From the NCBI RefSeq assembly GCF_010468615.1, contig NZ_WUEH01000014.1, positions 31,957 to 95,956 of the forward strand: a stretch of DNA of 64,000 nt, written 5' to 3'. The notes under the pieces are model-generated. The model ran no database searches. It was not told where the DNA came from and was given only the letters and a program-made list of their open reading frames with translations. Shown one piece after another: positions 26,322 through 34,642 of this stretch (position 1 is its first letter; the number at the start of each line of letters is the position of its first letter). This stretch comes from Pseudodesulfovibrio sp. JC047. Lineage in GTDB: Bacteria; Desulfobacterota; Desulfovibrionia; Desulfovibrionales; Desulfovibrionaceae. A program made the translations under genes and the position numbers.

Positions 26322-27664
26322 GCCGTTTGCCTCGAAGCGTCTGTCCCGTGTGCTTGCGACCGATTCCGGCCGAGCATGAGACGGTTGGCGACGATACCTT
26401 TCTGGTCAAGACCTGTCCTGAACACGGCTCTTTTCGGACCATTGTCTGGCGCGGTTCGCCCGCATTCTCGACATGGTCCCGAGTGAAAATTCCGTCGCCT
26501 CCAAAGAAGCCGTTCACCCGGGTGGATAAGGGGTGTCCGCTGGACTGTGGGTTGTGTGATGCCCATCGACAGCACACCTGCACCGCTGTGGTGGAAGTGA
26601 CATGGCGATGCAATCTCGGATGCCCGGTCTGTTTTGCGTCGTCAGGGCACAGTGCGCCACCCGACCCTACCCACGAGGAACTCGGATTTTTGTTCGATCG
26701 GGTGAAGGTGGCGTCCGGTCTGTGCAACATCCAACTTTCCGGGGGCGAACCCACCGTGCGCGAGGATCTGCCGGAAGTCATTCGGATTGCCAAACACAAA
26801 GGCTTTCCGTTTGTGCAGCTCAATTCCAACGGACTGCGGATCGGACAGGAAAAAGGGTATGCCGCGCGGCTGGCCAAGGCCGGATTGAATTCCGTCTTCC
26901 TGCAATTCGACGGGGTGGACGATGCGGTCTATGAGACCCTGCGTGGTCGGCCTCTTCTGGCGGTCAAAATGGCTGCGTTGCGTGCCTTGGCCGAGGCAGG
27001 CATCGGGGTCGTCTTGGTTCCGACCGTCATTCCGGGAGTGAATGACGACGCATTGGGTGCCATTATCGAACTGGCTGCCGAACAGTCGCCACATATTCGC
27101 GGTGTCCATTTTCAACCCGTGAGCTATTTTGGTCGATATGCGCAGGCTCCGACAGACGACCAACGGATCACTTTGCCGGAATTGATGCGTCTGCTTGAAG
27201 CCCAGACCCGGGGGGCGTTGCGGGCGACCCATTTCATGCCGCCCGGATGTGAGCATTCGCACTGTTCGTTTCACGCCAATTACGTGGTCATGGATGACGG
27301 GCAGTTGCATAAACTGTCAGCAGAAGGAAAATGCGGGTGCCAGCCGCGTCCCGCATCCGAGGGCGCGGACAAGGCCAAGGCGTTTGTGAAACGCCAGTGG
27401 GTGGCTCCGAAAACCGTGTTGCCCATGGCTCCCGGTCCCGATGCATTGGATACCTTTATCAGCCGTGCGGCCACGCATACGCTGGCCGTATCCGCCATGG
27501 CGTTTCAGGATGCCTGGACCTTGGACCTTGAACGGCTCAAGGGATGCTGTATTCATGAAGTCTCACCGGATGGGCGATTGATCCCGTTTTGCGCCTACAA
27601 TTTGACCTCCATGGCGGGGGAAACGCTGTATCGGGGAAAATGCCATGGCCCTGTCGGTTCTTGA
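26318..27664 (+). CDS. trsS: Radical SAM protein related to tetraether synthase family (TrsS-like)
   Basis: 448 residues. An N-terminal double knuckle (CPVCLRPI and CPEHGSF) and a CPLDCGLCDAH motif precede the radical SAM core, as in the MJ0619/Tes family. The 4Fe-4S motif is CNLGCPVC (about residue 99). GGEP (about 141) binds the SAM carboxylate. The C-terminal region has HCSFH, CGCQPR and GCCIHEVSP cysteines that may hold extra clusters. I recall a related family called radical SAM (seleno)protein TrsS; this copy has only cysteines and no in-frame TGA. The reaction is unknown. Tes enzymes join lipid chains, but the context here is a molybdoenzyme operon. It overlaps its neighbours at both ends. 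Confidence 0.8.
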   Translation: MSRLPRSVCPVCLRPIPAEHETVGDDTFLVKTCPEHGSFRTIVWRGSPAFSTWSRVKIPSPPKKPFTRVDKGCPLDCGLCDAHRQHTCTAVVEVTWRCNLGCPVCFASSGHSAPPDPTHEELGFLFDRVKVASGLCNIQLSGGEPTVREDLPEVIRIAKHKGFPFVQLNSNGLRIGQEKGYAARLAKAGLNSVFLQFDGVDDAVYETLRGRPLLAVKMAALRALAEAGIGVVLVPTVIPGVNDDALGAIIELAAEQSPHIRGVHFQPVSYFGRYAQAPTDDQRITLPELMRLLEAQTRGALRATHFMPPGCEHSHCSFHANYVVMDDGQLHKLSAEGKCGCQPRPASEGADKAKAFVKRQWVAPKTVLPMAPGPDALDTFISRAATHTLAVSAMAFQDAWTLDLERLKGCCIHEVSPDGRLIPFCAYNLTSMAGETLYRGKCHGPVGS

Positions 27665-28952
27665 TCGCTGGTTGATCCGGCGAATGGGCTGGCGTGCGGC
27701 AGACCCGCCGACCGCCCGAGATATCCGACGCTGGCAGTGTGATCGGTTGCAGACTCTCGTGTCTCATGCGCAGGCCAACAGTCCTTTTTATGCCCGTCAT
27801 CTGGCAGGTGTGGATGGGACGGCCATTGTTTCCCCGGAGGAGTATGCCACACTGCCCATGATGACGGCGGATGAAGTGCGTGATCACGGCGAACGGATGG
27901 TGTGCGTGTCGCAGGACGCCATCGCGCGGGTGGTGACAGTGACGACTTCGGGCACCACCGGCAGACCAAAGCGGATATTCCAGACGGCCGAGGACCTTGA
28001 AGCCACCATCGACTATTTCGCCTGGGGTATGAAAAATCTCGTTGCTCCGGGGCAAACCGTCCTTGTGTTGATGCCCGCAGACAGACCCGGTGGCGTGGGA
28101 CGATTGTTGGTGGAGGCCATCGAACGGATTGGAGCGCGTGCTGTCACCCATGGCGTCATGCAGGATGTCGAAGCGGCACTCGATCAGTGTCGAGAGGTGC
28201 AGGCCCAGAGCCTTGTCGGATCGTCCTCCCATATTCATATGCTTGCTTGCGCGTGGGAGAAACGAGGGGTATCTTTTAACAAAATCCAATCCGTGCTGTT
28301 GTGTTGGGATTCAGTCCCCAATGCCGTGGTTCATACGGTGGAACGGGTGTTTGGCTGCCGTGTCTTTCGGCATTGGGGCATGATTGAAACCGGACTGGGC
28401 GGTGCCGTGGAGTGTGCCCCGCATTCGGGAATGCATCTTCGGGAAACCGATGTCTATGTGGAAATCATCGACCCGGAAACCGGGGAGCTGCGACCAGACG
28501 GGGCGTTCGGGGAAATTGTGGTGTCCACTCCGCTCCGGTTGGGAATGCCGCTGATTCGGTATCGGACGGGTGACATGGGGAGAATCCTCCCTGACAGGTG
28601 TGAATGTAAAAGTCCTTTGCGTCGGCTCGATACCCAGGTATTCCGAAAGGAAGACGGAGTGAAAATCGGCTCCGGGGTGCTGACCATGCGGGACTTGAAT
28701 GAAGTGCTGTACGCCGTGCCCGGATTGGACGATTTTTGTGCATGGTATCATGATGGTCATGTGCGGGTTTTGGTGTGCGGGGATGAATCCACCGTTCCGA
28801 AACGCGTGCAAGAGGCCCTCGGGACCATGTCGGTTGTCGAGCAGGGGATGAAAAAGGGGCTGCTCACGGTAGATGTTGCAATGAAAAATGACGGAACCCC
28901 GGCTGTATCGGGTCTGGGGAAACGATCCATAGTGCGAGAACTGGAGAAATGA
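27645..28952 (+). CDS. AMP-dependent ligase (phenylacetate-CoA/F390 ligase-like), DVU_1553-like
   Basis: 435 residues. It belongs to the adenylate-forming superfamily near phenylacetate-CoA ligase and coenzyme F390 synthetase. The phosphate-binding loop is TTSGTTGRPKR (about 103-113). A GMIETGLGG segment lies near 245, YRTGDMG near 306, and the C-terminal hinge region follows. It should activate a carboxylate as an acyl-adenylate, possibly to a CoA thioester. The ATG at 27645 lies 20 bases inside the radical SAM gene with GGGGAAA before it. Co-occurrence with the methyltransferase and radical SAM genes suggests one biosynthetic or modification pathway. The substrate is unknown. Confidence 0.8.
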   Translation: MALSVLDRWLIRRMGWRAADPPTARDIRRWQCDRLQTLVSHAQANSPFYARHLAGVDGTAIVSPEEYATLPMMTADEVRDHGERMVCVSQDAIARVVTVTTSGTTGRPKRIFQTAEDLEATIDYFAWGMKNLVAPGQTVLVLMPADRPGGVGRLLVEAIERIGARAVTHGVMQDVEAALDQCREVQAQSLVGSSSHIHMLACAWEKRGVSFNKIQSVLLCWDSVPNAVVHTVERVFGCRVFRHWGMIETGLGGAVECAPHSGMHLRETDVYVEIIDPETGELRPDGAFGEIVVSTPLRLGMPLIRYRTGDMGRILPDRCECKSPLRRLDTQVFRKEDGVKIGSGVLTMRDLNEVLYAVPGLDDFCAWYHDGHVRVLVCGDESTVPKRVQEALGTMSVVEQGMKKGLLTVDVAMKNDGTPAVSGLGKRSIVRELEK

Positions 28953-28955
28953 ATC

Positions 28956-29942
28956 ATGAAAGCGTTTGTGCGTTCCATTTGTGAACTGATCGGAAAAAAT
29001 GAAACTTTTGTCATGGCCACGGTGGTGGAGAGTACGGGATCGACCCCGCGTTCTTCCGGGGCGAAAATGGCCGTGCGCGGGGATGGTTCCATCCTCGGTA
29101 CCGTGGGTGGCGGATTGGTGGAAGCCAAGGCGTGCAAGGATGGTCGGGCCATGCTTGCATCCGGCGACGGCATGGCCGCGCTGACATTTGTTGACATGAC
29201 GCAGGAACTCGCGGCCAACTCGGATATGATTTGTGGCGGCGGCCTGAGTGTCCTGCTCGAAGTGGTCGAACCCACTGGACCGTGTGCCACGGCGTATAAG
29301 GAAGTGGATGCCTTGCTGCGGCAGGGTCACCAGGTCACACTTGTCTCTCGGTTTGAAGGGACTTCGGAGATCAAGGCCGTTGAACATCAGCTTGTTGCTG
29401 GTCCTGTCGAGAACGAAACACCTGTCTTCGTCAAAAAAGAGGGTGAGCTGCATCTTTCCGAACCCTTTGTGCCCCCAGCGTCATTGTTCATTTTCGGGGC
29501 GGGCCATGTCTCGTTGTTCACGGCGCGGACAGCGGCCATGATCGGGTTCAGAACTGTGGTGCTGGATGACAGAAAGGATTTTGCCAATACCACGCGATTT
29601 CCGGAAGCGGATGAAGTGGTTGTTTTGCCGTCATTTGCCGGATGCTGTGACGGATTGGGGGTCGATGAAAATTCGTTTGTCATCATCGTGACACGGGGCC
29701 ATATGCATGATCGGAATGTATTGGCCGAGGTCCTGCGGACCAAGGCACGATACGTGGGCATGATCGGCAGTACCAAAAAAAGGGACAAGATTTACGCATC
29801 GTTGCTTGAAGATGGATTGACCCAGAAAGATATTGATCGATGCCATTGTCCCATCGGTTTGACCATCGGCGCGCAAACACCCGAAGAAATTGCGGTGTCC
29901 ATCTGCGGTGAATTGATTCAGGTTCGGTCGGGGGAAGTGTGA
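28956..29942 (+). CDS. XdhC/CoxI-family molybdoenzyme maturation factor
   Basis: 328 residues with both XdhC domains. The N-terminal one has VVESTGSTPRSSGAKM and GTVGGGLVEA; the C-terminal Rossmann domain has FIFGAGHVSLFTARTAAMIG, VVLDDR and VIIVTRGHMHDRNVL. XdhC proteins bind molybdenum cofactor, receive its terminal sulfido ligand and deliver it to xanthine-oxidase-family enzymes, so Mop is the obvious client. The gene begins 4 bases after the ligase stop and overlaps the next start (GTGA). I recall an XdhC family aldehyde oxidoreductase maturation factor for the orthologous D. vulgaris gene. Confidence 0.92.
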   Translation: MKAFVRSICELIGKNETFVMATVVESTGSTPRSSGAKMAVRGDGSILGTVGGGLVEAKACKDGRAMLASGDGMAALTFVDMTQELAANSDMICGGGLSVLLEVVEPTGPCATAYKEVDALLRQGHQVTLVSRFEGTSEIKAVEHQLVAGPVENETPVFVKKEGELHLSEPFVPPASLFIFGAGHVSLFTARTAAMIGFRTVVLDDRKDFANTTRFPEADEVVVLPSFAGCCDGLGVDENSFVIIVTRGHMHDRNVLAEVLRTKARYVGMIGSTKKRDKIYASLLEDGLTQKDIDRCHCPIGLTIGAQTPEEIAVSICGELIQVRSGEV

Positions 29943-31063
29943 TCCCGCTGGCCGCGATCATTCCGGCGGCAGGGTTGTCTTCCCGTATGGGGGAGTTCAA
30001 GCCCCTGCTGCCGTTGGGGAATGGGACGGTATTGTCGCGGTGTGTTGACGGTTTTCGGGCCAACGGCATCGAACAGGTTGTCGTGGTCACCGGCCAACGA
30101 CATGACGATGTGGCCGCCGCTGCGGTGCAGACCGGGGCACAGCCCGTTCACAACCCCGACTTCATGCGCGGCATGTATTCTTCAGTGGTCGCGGGTGTCC
30201 GAGCCTTGAATGCGGATGTCGCGGCCTTTTTTGTGCTTCCGGTGGATATTCCGCTTGTTCGGGGAGTGACAGTGAAGCGGCTGATCGAGAGCTTTTCGGC
30301 GTCCGTTCCGTCAGTCCTGTATCCGTGTTTTCTCGGAGAGCGGGGACATCCTCCATTGATCGATCGTCGTTTGGTGCCGGATATTCTGGCCCATGACGGT
30401 GCAGGGGGATTGCGAACCGTGCTGGACCGCCACGAGGCCGAGGCCCGGAATCTGGATGTGGCGGATTTTGGTGTGTCTCACGATCTGGATTATCCGGCGG
30501 ACTATGCCCTGGCACAAGCTGTGGTGGGAACCGGGTATCCGAGTGAACAGGAATGCCGACAATTGTTTGCCATATACGCGGTCCCGGCGAATATCGTCAG
30601 GCATTGTCAGGCCGTGAGTCGGGTGGCCGAAGCCCTGTGTGAACGGCTGCAATCCCGGCGGCCCGACAGTGTGTTGGATATGGGATTGGTTCGGGGCGCG
30701 GCCTTGACCCATGATATCGGCAAGGGCACCAAACAGCATGAGGTGGTGGGTGCGAAGCGGCTTCATGCCCATGGTTTTCCGGCTGCCGCGACCATCGCCT
30801 TGGAGCATTTTGACATGACGTTGGCTTCGGAAGAACCGATCACGGAAAAGGAAATTGTCTTTCTCGCGGACAAATTGGTGTGCGGGGAAGGGCCAGTCTT
30901 GTTGCATACCCGGTATCTGCGAAAGATTGAACAATATCGCCATGAACCCGGGGCTGAACAGGCCATTCGAGCCCGTTTAGCCCGTGCCTTGGAGATGTTG
31001 GCCCGATTTGACCATGAAATGGGTGTTTCCGCAGAGACCGTGGCCCGGGAGGCGTTGCAGTGA
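29939..31063 (+). CDS. MocA-like nucleotidyltransferase fused to HD domain, DVU_1551-like
   Basis: 374 residues from a GTG overlapping the previous stop. The N-terminal half (1-195) is a MobA/MocA-type nucleotidyltransferase with AAGLSSRMGEFKPLL (NTP-binding loop and lysine) and LPVDIPLV (metal aspartate). It probably makes molybdopterin cytosine dinucleotide from CTP and Moco, the cofactor form of Mop. The C-terminal half (about 205-374) is an HD hydrolase domain with AALTHDIGKG and nearby histidines (QHEVVGA, ALEHFD). HD domains cleave phosphoesters, so the fusion could regulate or edit the nucleotide step. The next gene, a phosphatase, overlaps it. Confidence 0.85.
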   Translation: MIPLAAIIPAAGLSSRMGEFKPLLPLGNGTVLSRCVDGFRANGIEQVVVVTGQRHDDVAAAAVQTGAQPVHNPDFMRGMYSSVVAGVRALNADVAAFFVLPVDIPLVRGVTVKRLIESFSASVPSVLYPCFLGERGHPPLIDRRLVPDILAHDGAGGLRTVLDRHEAEARNLDVADFGVSHDLDYPADYALAQAVVGTGYPSEQECRQLFAIYAVPANIVRHCQAVSRVAEALCERLQSRRPDSVLDMGLVRGAALTHDIGKGTKQHEVVGAKRLHAHGFPAAATIALEHFDMTLASEEPITEKEIVFLADKLVCGEGPVLLHTRYLRKIEQYRHEPGAEQAIRARLARALEMLARFDHEMGVSAETVAREALQ

Positions 31064-31674
31064 TTGTGCTCATGCGACATGCCCGGACAGCCGGAGCCTC
31101 TGGACGATGTATCGGCCGCACGCCGGTGCCGTTGTCCGAAGCCGGACGGGAACAGGTTCGGCAGCTTGTGACATCCGTGGGGTGTATCAAATTTCGTCGG
31201 TTGTGCACCAGTCCGGCACAGCGAGCTGTGGATACCATTACCCCCATGGCGTTGATTCATGATTTGCAGGTGCAAACCGTGCCGGAATTGAATGAGATCG
31301 ACATGGGAGCGTGGGACGGGTTGCCCTTTGACGAGGTGCGGCAAAAATATCCGGATCGATATGCGGAACGGGGGAATCAATTCGCCGAGTTTCGGCCGCC
31401 GAATGGTGAAAGTTTTTCGGATGTCGCAGCCCGGGCCATGCCTATGGTCGAGCGACTGGCGCAGGGACAGCGACCTGTTCTGGCGGTGACCCATGCCGGG
31501 GTGCTTCGTTCTATTTTATGCCGGGTGACAGGCCATCCATTGGATGACCTGTTTCATTTCAAACCCGAATATGTGCGAAGTGTGGTCTTTCGCTGGGAGA
31601 ACGATCGGCTGACATTGCGCGCTTTCAATGTGGCTCCAGACGACCTTTCGTCTTTTGTTCCGCCGGTTCGCTAG
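31060..31674 (+). CDS. Histidine phosphatase family protein
   Basis: 204 residues from a GTG overlapping the upstream stop (GTGA). The phosphoglycerate mutase/CobC fold is shown by LMRHARTAG (catalytic His, usually RHGET), the SPAQRAVDT segment, the ELNEIDMGAWDG acid motif and VTHAGVLRSI (second His). RHAR replaces the usual RHGE. In this operon it may remove a phosphate from a nucleotide or cofactor intermediate, as CobC does in cobalamin synthesis. It ends the operon and is convergent with the DUF364 gene, with overlapping ends. Confidence 0.82.
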   Translation: MIVLMRHARTAGASGRCIGRTPVPLSEAGREQVRQLVTSVGCIKFRRLCTSPAQRAVDTITPMALIHDLQVQTVPELNEIDMGAWDGLPFDEVRQKYPDRYAERGNQFAEFRPPNGESFSDVAARAMPMVERLAQGQRPVLAVTHAGVLRSILCRVTGHPLDDLFHFKPEYVRSVVFRWENDRLTLRAFNVAPDDLSSFVPPVR

Positions 31675-32396
31675 GCACTTTGTGGACAGAAACGGTCCCA
31701 TCCCATGAGTGCGGCCCCGCCGGAAATGGTTGTGCCGTAAAACAGGATGGGCTTGTCGGTCAGGAATTGATCGATGCTGCTGTTGGCCAGTGTCGTGCCG
31801 GTCACGAGCAACATGTCACACCAGTCAATGGCATCGGCTGTGGCGTCGCCACCTTCCACCAATACGCCACGTTTGGTCTGGCCGATGTTGTCCGGGTCCA
31901 GATCAATGAGCCGAATTTCGGTTTCCTTGTTGAGGGCTTCAGCCAATGCCGGTTGGAAGCCGATGATGGTGATCTTGCATTTCCCGTATTTTTCCTTGAT
32001 GTGATTGAATATCTGCTTTGAACATTCCTTTGGCCCCTCGTCCTTGCAGTGAATTGTTCCCCGGGCCAATCCGAGCGAACGGCACACCGCATTGAGGGTG
32101 GCCACGAACACGGCACGGTTGAAATTGGTGTCCAACGGCAGGGCCGCGACGTCTTTCAATGTGCCGGTGTAGTTGCCGTAATGGTCGGTAAAAGCCTGTC
32201 CCCGTTCGCCACGAAAAGCGGCTTCCATGAGTTTTTCTTTACCCTGCTGGATAGGAAAGTCATTTTCTTCAGGGGTGCCGATGGCTTCCTTGACCGTGAG
32301 TGGTCCCGCCGAAACAGTGATGCTTTCGTTGAGGATGTTCTTTTCTTTCCAGAGAGCGACGGCCTTGTCGCGAACGGTTTCCAGTATGGTTTTCAT
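31671..32396 (-). CDS. DUF364-family protein (putative heavy-metal chelation)
   Basis: 241 residues of the DUF4213/DUF364 type: an enolase-N-like first domain, then a Rossmann-like domain (about 130-235) with ITIIGFQPALAEAL and MLLVTGTTLANSSIDQ. Family members sit beside metal transporters and have been proposed to bind a metal or metal complex; no activity is established. It is the last gene of the mod operon, 8 bases after modB, so a role in molybdate or tungstate handling is likely. It lacks a signal peptide and is cytoplasmic. Confidence 0.8.
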   Translation of the reverse strand: MKTILETVRDKAVALWKEKNILNESITVSAGPLTVKEAIGTPEENDFPIQQGKEKLMEAAFRGERGQAFTDHYGNYTGTLKDVAALPLDTNFNRAVFVATLNAVCRSLGLARGTIHCKDEGPKECSKQIFNHIKEKYGKCKITIIGFQPALAEALNKETEIRLIDLDPDNIGQTKRGVLVEGGDATADAIDWCDMLLVTGTTLANSSIDQFLTDKPILFYGTTISGGAALMGWDRFCPQSA

Positions 32397-32404
32397 GAGT
32401 GCTC

Positions 32405-33082
32405 CTAGACAGCGGATAGTTTTTTGAGTGCGATGAAAATGGTCAGTGAAAAAAGGCCGATGAGCGAGGACAGGACCAGTGCCCGTTCAAATTCGCCGCT
32501 AAAAACGGCGTTATAGATTTCAAGAGAAAGCGTGTTGGTTCTGCCGATGATGTTGCCGCCAAGCATCAGCGTGATTCCGACCTCACCCAGAGAACGGCCC
32601 AGGGCCAGAAACCAGCCAGCGGCCAGATTGCGGCGGACATTGGGCAACAGGACAAACCAGAAGGTCTGCCATTCGTTTTTGCCCAGGATTCTGGAGGCCT
32701 CGGCCAATGGCTTGACATTGCCCCTGAGTGCCGCTTCCACGGGTTTGACAACCAGTGGCAATCCGGCCACAAACGCGGCAATGACCACACCTGGAAAGCT
32801 GAACACAATCTTTATGGGCAGGACCTGCCCGATCAGCCCGGCTCGTCCGAGCAGCATGAGCAGAATGAAGCCGGTGGCGATAGGTGGAAAAACCAGAGGC
32901 AGCGTGACCAGAAAATCGACGATCGAACGCAGCATACTTTTCCCCGACGTCAGATAATACCCGAGAAAGATACTGCAAATCAAGTGCAACAGGCCGGAAA
33001 CAACCATGACTTTGAGTGTCAGGCACAGCGGGCCGATGGTCTGCGGCTGGAGCAGAATCGTGAAGAAATCCATCTGACTCAC
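32405..33082 (-). CDS. modB: Molybdate/tungstate ABC transporter permease
   Basis: 225 residues with five or six membrane segments. The EAA-type cytoplasmic loop is visible (AEASRILGKNEWQTFWFVLL), with LGRSLGEVGITLMLGG after it, characteristic of ModB. It forms the membrane channel for molybdate or tungstate with ModC as motor. The ATG overlaps the modA stop (ATGA). A DUF364 gene follows 8 bases downstream. Confidence 0.9.
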   Translation of the reverse strand: MSQMDFFTILLQPQTIGPLCLTLKVMVVSGLLHLICSIFLGYYLTSGKSMLRSIVDFLVTLPLVFPPIATGFILLMLLGRAGLIGQVLPIKIVFSFPGVVIAAFVAGLPLVVKPVEAALRGNVKPLAEASRILGKNEWQTFWFVLLPNVRRNLAAGWFLALGRSLGEVGITLMLGGNIIGRTNTLSLEIYNAVFSGEFERALVLSSLIGLFSLTIFIALKKLSAV

Positions 33083-33801
33083 AGTCCGTTGGCCTGTATG
33101 ATCGCCTGGGCTTCAGGGGTTTCGAGAAAGTGCAGGAAATCTTTGGCCTGTTCCATGCGTGGGCTGTCTTTGAGCAATCCGGCGAGAATGATGATGGGGG
33201 AATAGGTGTCCTGATTGATGACCACATATCCACCCAGTTTGTCGGTCACATTGAGGGTATGGGTGAGGTTCATGAATCCCATGTCGATTTCATTGGTGGT
33301 CAGATAGGAGAAGACCTGCGGCACGGTCGCGACTTCGACCAGTCTGGGCTTGATGTCGGGAAGCCGTTTGGTGGATTGCAGGAATTGACGGGCCGCCTTG
33401 CCGTAAATGGCTTTGTTGACATCCGGCAGGGCAATTCGTCCGGCGGTGTCCAGGTCGCTTAGAGATGAAAAAGACGTTTTTTTGGCAAAAGCGAGGACGA
33501 GCCGACCTTTTCCAAGGGGCTGACGGATGGCAAATTCGAGTGCGGCTTTGTCCAGAAAGCTGGCATCGCCAATGACGATGTCCACGTTGCCGGTCTGTTT
33601 TGCCAATGTGGTGACACGGGCCATGTTGCCGAAGAGCAGGTCGATGGTTTGGCCAGTCTGTTTGGTATAGGCCGTGTTGAGTGCGTTGACCATTTTCTTG
33701 TATCCCGCACCCGAGGCGAGGACCGCGTTGTCTGCGGCGGCGACTGTTGCCATGCAGAGAATGAGAAAGGCCGTGACAATGAGTGTGCGAGTTGTGCGCA
33801 T
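33079..33801 (-). CDS. modA: Molybdate/tungstate-binding periplasmic protein
   Basis: 240 residues. A type I signal peptide (MRTTRTLIVTAFLILCMATVAAA, cleaved near residue 23) leads to a periplasmic binding protein of the ModA family, with ASGAGYKKMVNALN, the DIVIGDASFLDKAA segment and a conserved tyrosine near the ligand site (DTYSPIIIL). It captures the oxyanion for ModBC. Affinity for molybdate versus tungstate cannot be told from sequence. It lies between modC and modB on the minus strand. Confidence 0.88.
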   Translation of the reverse strand: MRTTRTLIVTAFLILCMATVAAADNAVLASGAGYKKMVNALNTAYTKQTGQTIDLLFGNMARVTTLAKQTGNVDIVIGDASFLDKAALEFAIRQPLGKGRLVLAFAKKTSFSSLSDLDTAGRIALPDVNKAIYGKAARQFLQSTKRLPDIKPRLVEVATVPQVFSYLTTNEIDMGFMNLTHTLNVTDKLGGYVVINQDTYSPIIILAGLLKDSPRMEQAKDFLHFLETPEAQAIIQANGL

Positions 33802-33818
33802 GTGTTTTCCTTGTGAGC

Positions 33819-34514
33819 TTATGAGTATGAAGGCACGGACAGATGGGCTGTGCCGTGGTGTTGCTGGTATTGACGGGTCAACCAGTCCGGGGTGATGCGG
33901 CCGCTTTCCACGGCAATGATATTGTCACCCAGCTGGTCCGCTTCCTTGAGGTCGTGTGTCACGTGAAGAATCGGAATATTGAGATCGGTTTTGAGATCGG
34001 CCAACAGGGAACACAGAAAAGTGCGGGTGACCGTATCCAGAGCAGAGAACGGTTCATCGAGCAAAAGCAGGTCCGGTTCTCTGGCAAGGGCCTGACAGAA
34101 AGCGGCACGTTGTCGCTCCCCACCTGAAATGCAATCCGGTCGTTGATTTTCAAGATGGAAGATGCCGAAGGTCTTCATCAGACTGTCCACCGAATTCGGC
34201 GTGATGGCACCAAAGACGATATTTTGGCGGACGGTCATGTGGGGGAAAAGGGTGTATTCCTGAAAAACCAGTCCGATTTTTCGTTTTCTGGTGGGGACAA
34301 CGGCCATTGTACTGCGTGAATCCATCCATGTCACGCCATTGAGAGAGATGGTCCCGCTGTCCGGCCTTTCCAGTCCGGCAATGAGGCGGACGAGTGTCGT
34401 TTTTCCTGCCCCGGATGGCCCGACAATGGCGGTCAGTTCTCCGGTGGCGCAGGAAAACTGGGTGTGGAGATCGAAATGGTGCATTTTTTTGTGAATATTG
34501 ACGGTCAGACCCAT
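33819..34514 (-). CDS. modC: Molybdate/tungstate ABC transporter ATPase, short form
   Basis: 231 residues with Walker A GPSGAGKTTL, Q-loop VFQEYTLFPHM, signature SGGERQRAAF, Walker B LLLLDEPFSALD and the switch histidine (VTHDLKEA). It stops after the nucleotide-binding domain and lacks the C-terminal TOBE (MOP) domain of the longer ModC proteins. Trans-inhibition by bound oxyanion is therefore not expected. The TOBE domains in this locus are in the divergent regulator instead. It is the first gene of the modC-modA-modB-DUF364 operon. Confidence 0.88.
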   Translation of the reverse strand: MGLTVNIHKKMHHFDLHTQFSCATGELTAIVGPSGAGKTTLVRLIAGLERPDSGTISLNGVTWMDSRSTMAVVPTRKRKIGLVFQEYTLFPHMTVRQNIVFGAITPNSVDSLMKTFGIFHLENQRPDCISGGERQRAAFCQALAREPDLLLLDEPFSALDTVTRTFLCSLLADLKTDLNIPILHVTHDLKEADQLGDNIIAVESGRITPDWLTRQYQQHHGTAHLSVPSYS

Positions 34515-34552
34515 GGGTAAAATCCTTATGATCGTGCGGTGACAGACAGGGG

Positions 34553-34581
34553 TTGTGTCATGTGTGTAATTCCCCTATATT
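34553..34581 (+). promoter_or_regulatory. Probable sigma-70 promoter of tunR
   Basis: TTGTGT at 34553-34558 and TATATT at 34576-34581 with a 17-base spacer point toward the regulator gene. Transcription would start near 34588, so the regulator cannot begin at the upstream open-frame limit and must use the ATG at 34643 or 34658. Confidence 0.4.
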
Positions 34582-34604
34582 TTGTGCTCTTTTTCGGCAA
34601 CCAC

Positions 34605-34630
34605 GTCACGCGAGTAGAAAAAAACGTGAC
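34605..34630. promoter_or_regulatory. Inverted repeat, candidate TunR operator
   Basis: GTCACG at 34605-34610 and CGTGAC at 34625-34630 form a perfect inverted repeat with a 14-base spacer in the modC-tunR intergenic region, just downstream of the predicted tunR start of transcription. The large spacer suits a regulator whose DNA-binding domain derives from a tyrosine recombinase. I could not recall the published TunR consensus with certainty. Confidence 0.5.
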
Positions 34631-34642
34631 TCAGCAAGGAAT

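Noticed and set aside
26318..27664. Selenocysteine in the radical SAM protein
   Set aside because: Related proteins are called (seleno)proteins, but this frame has no internal TGA and has cysteine in the GCC motif.
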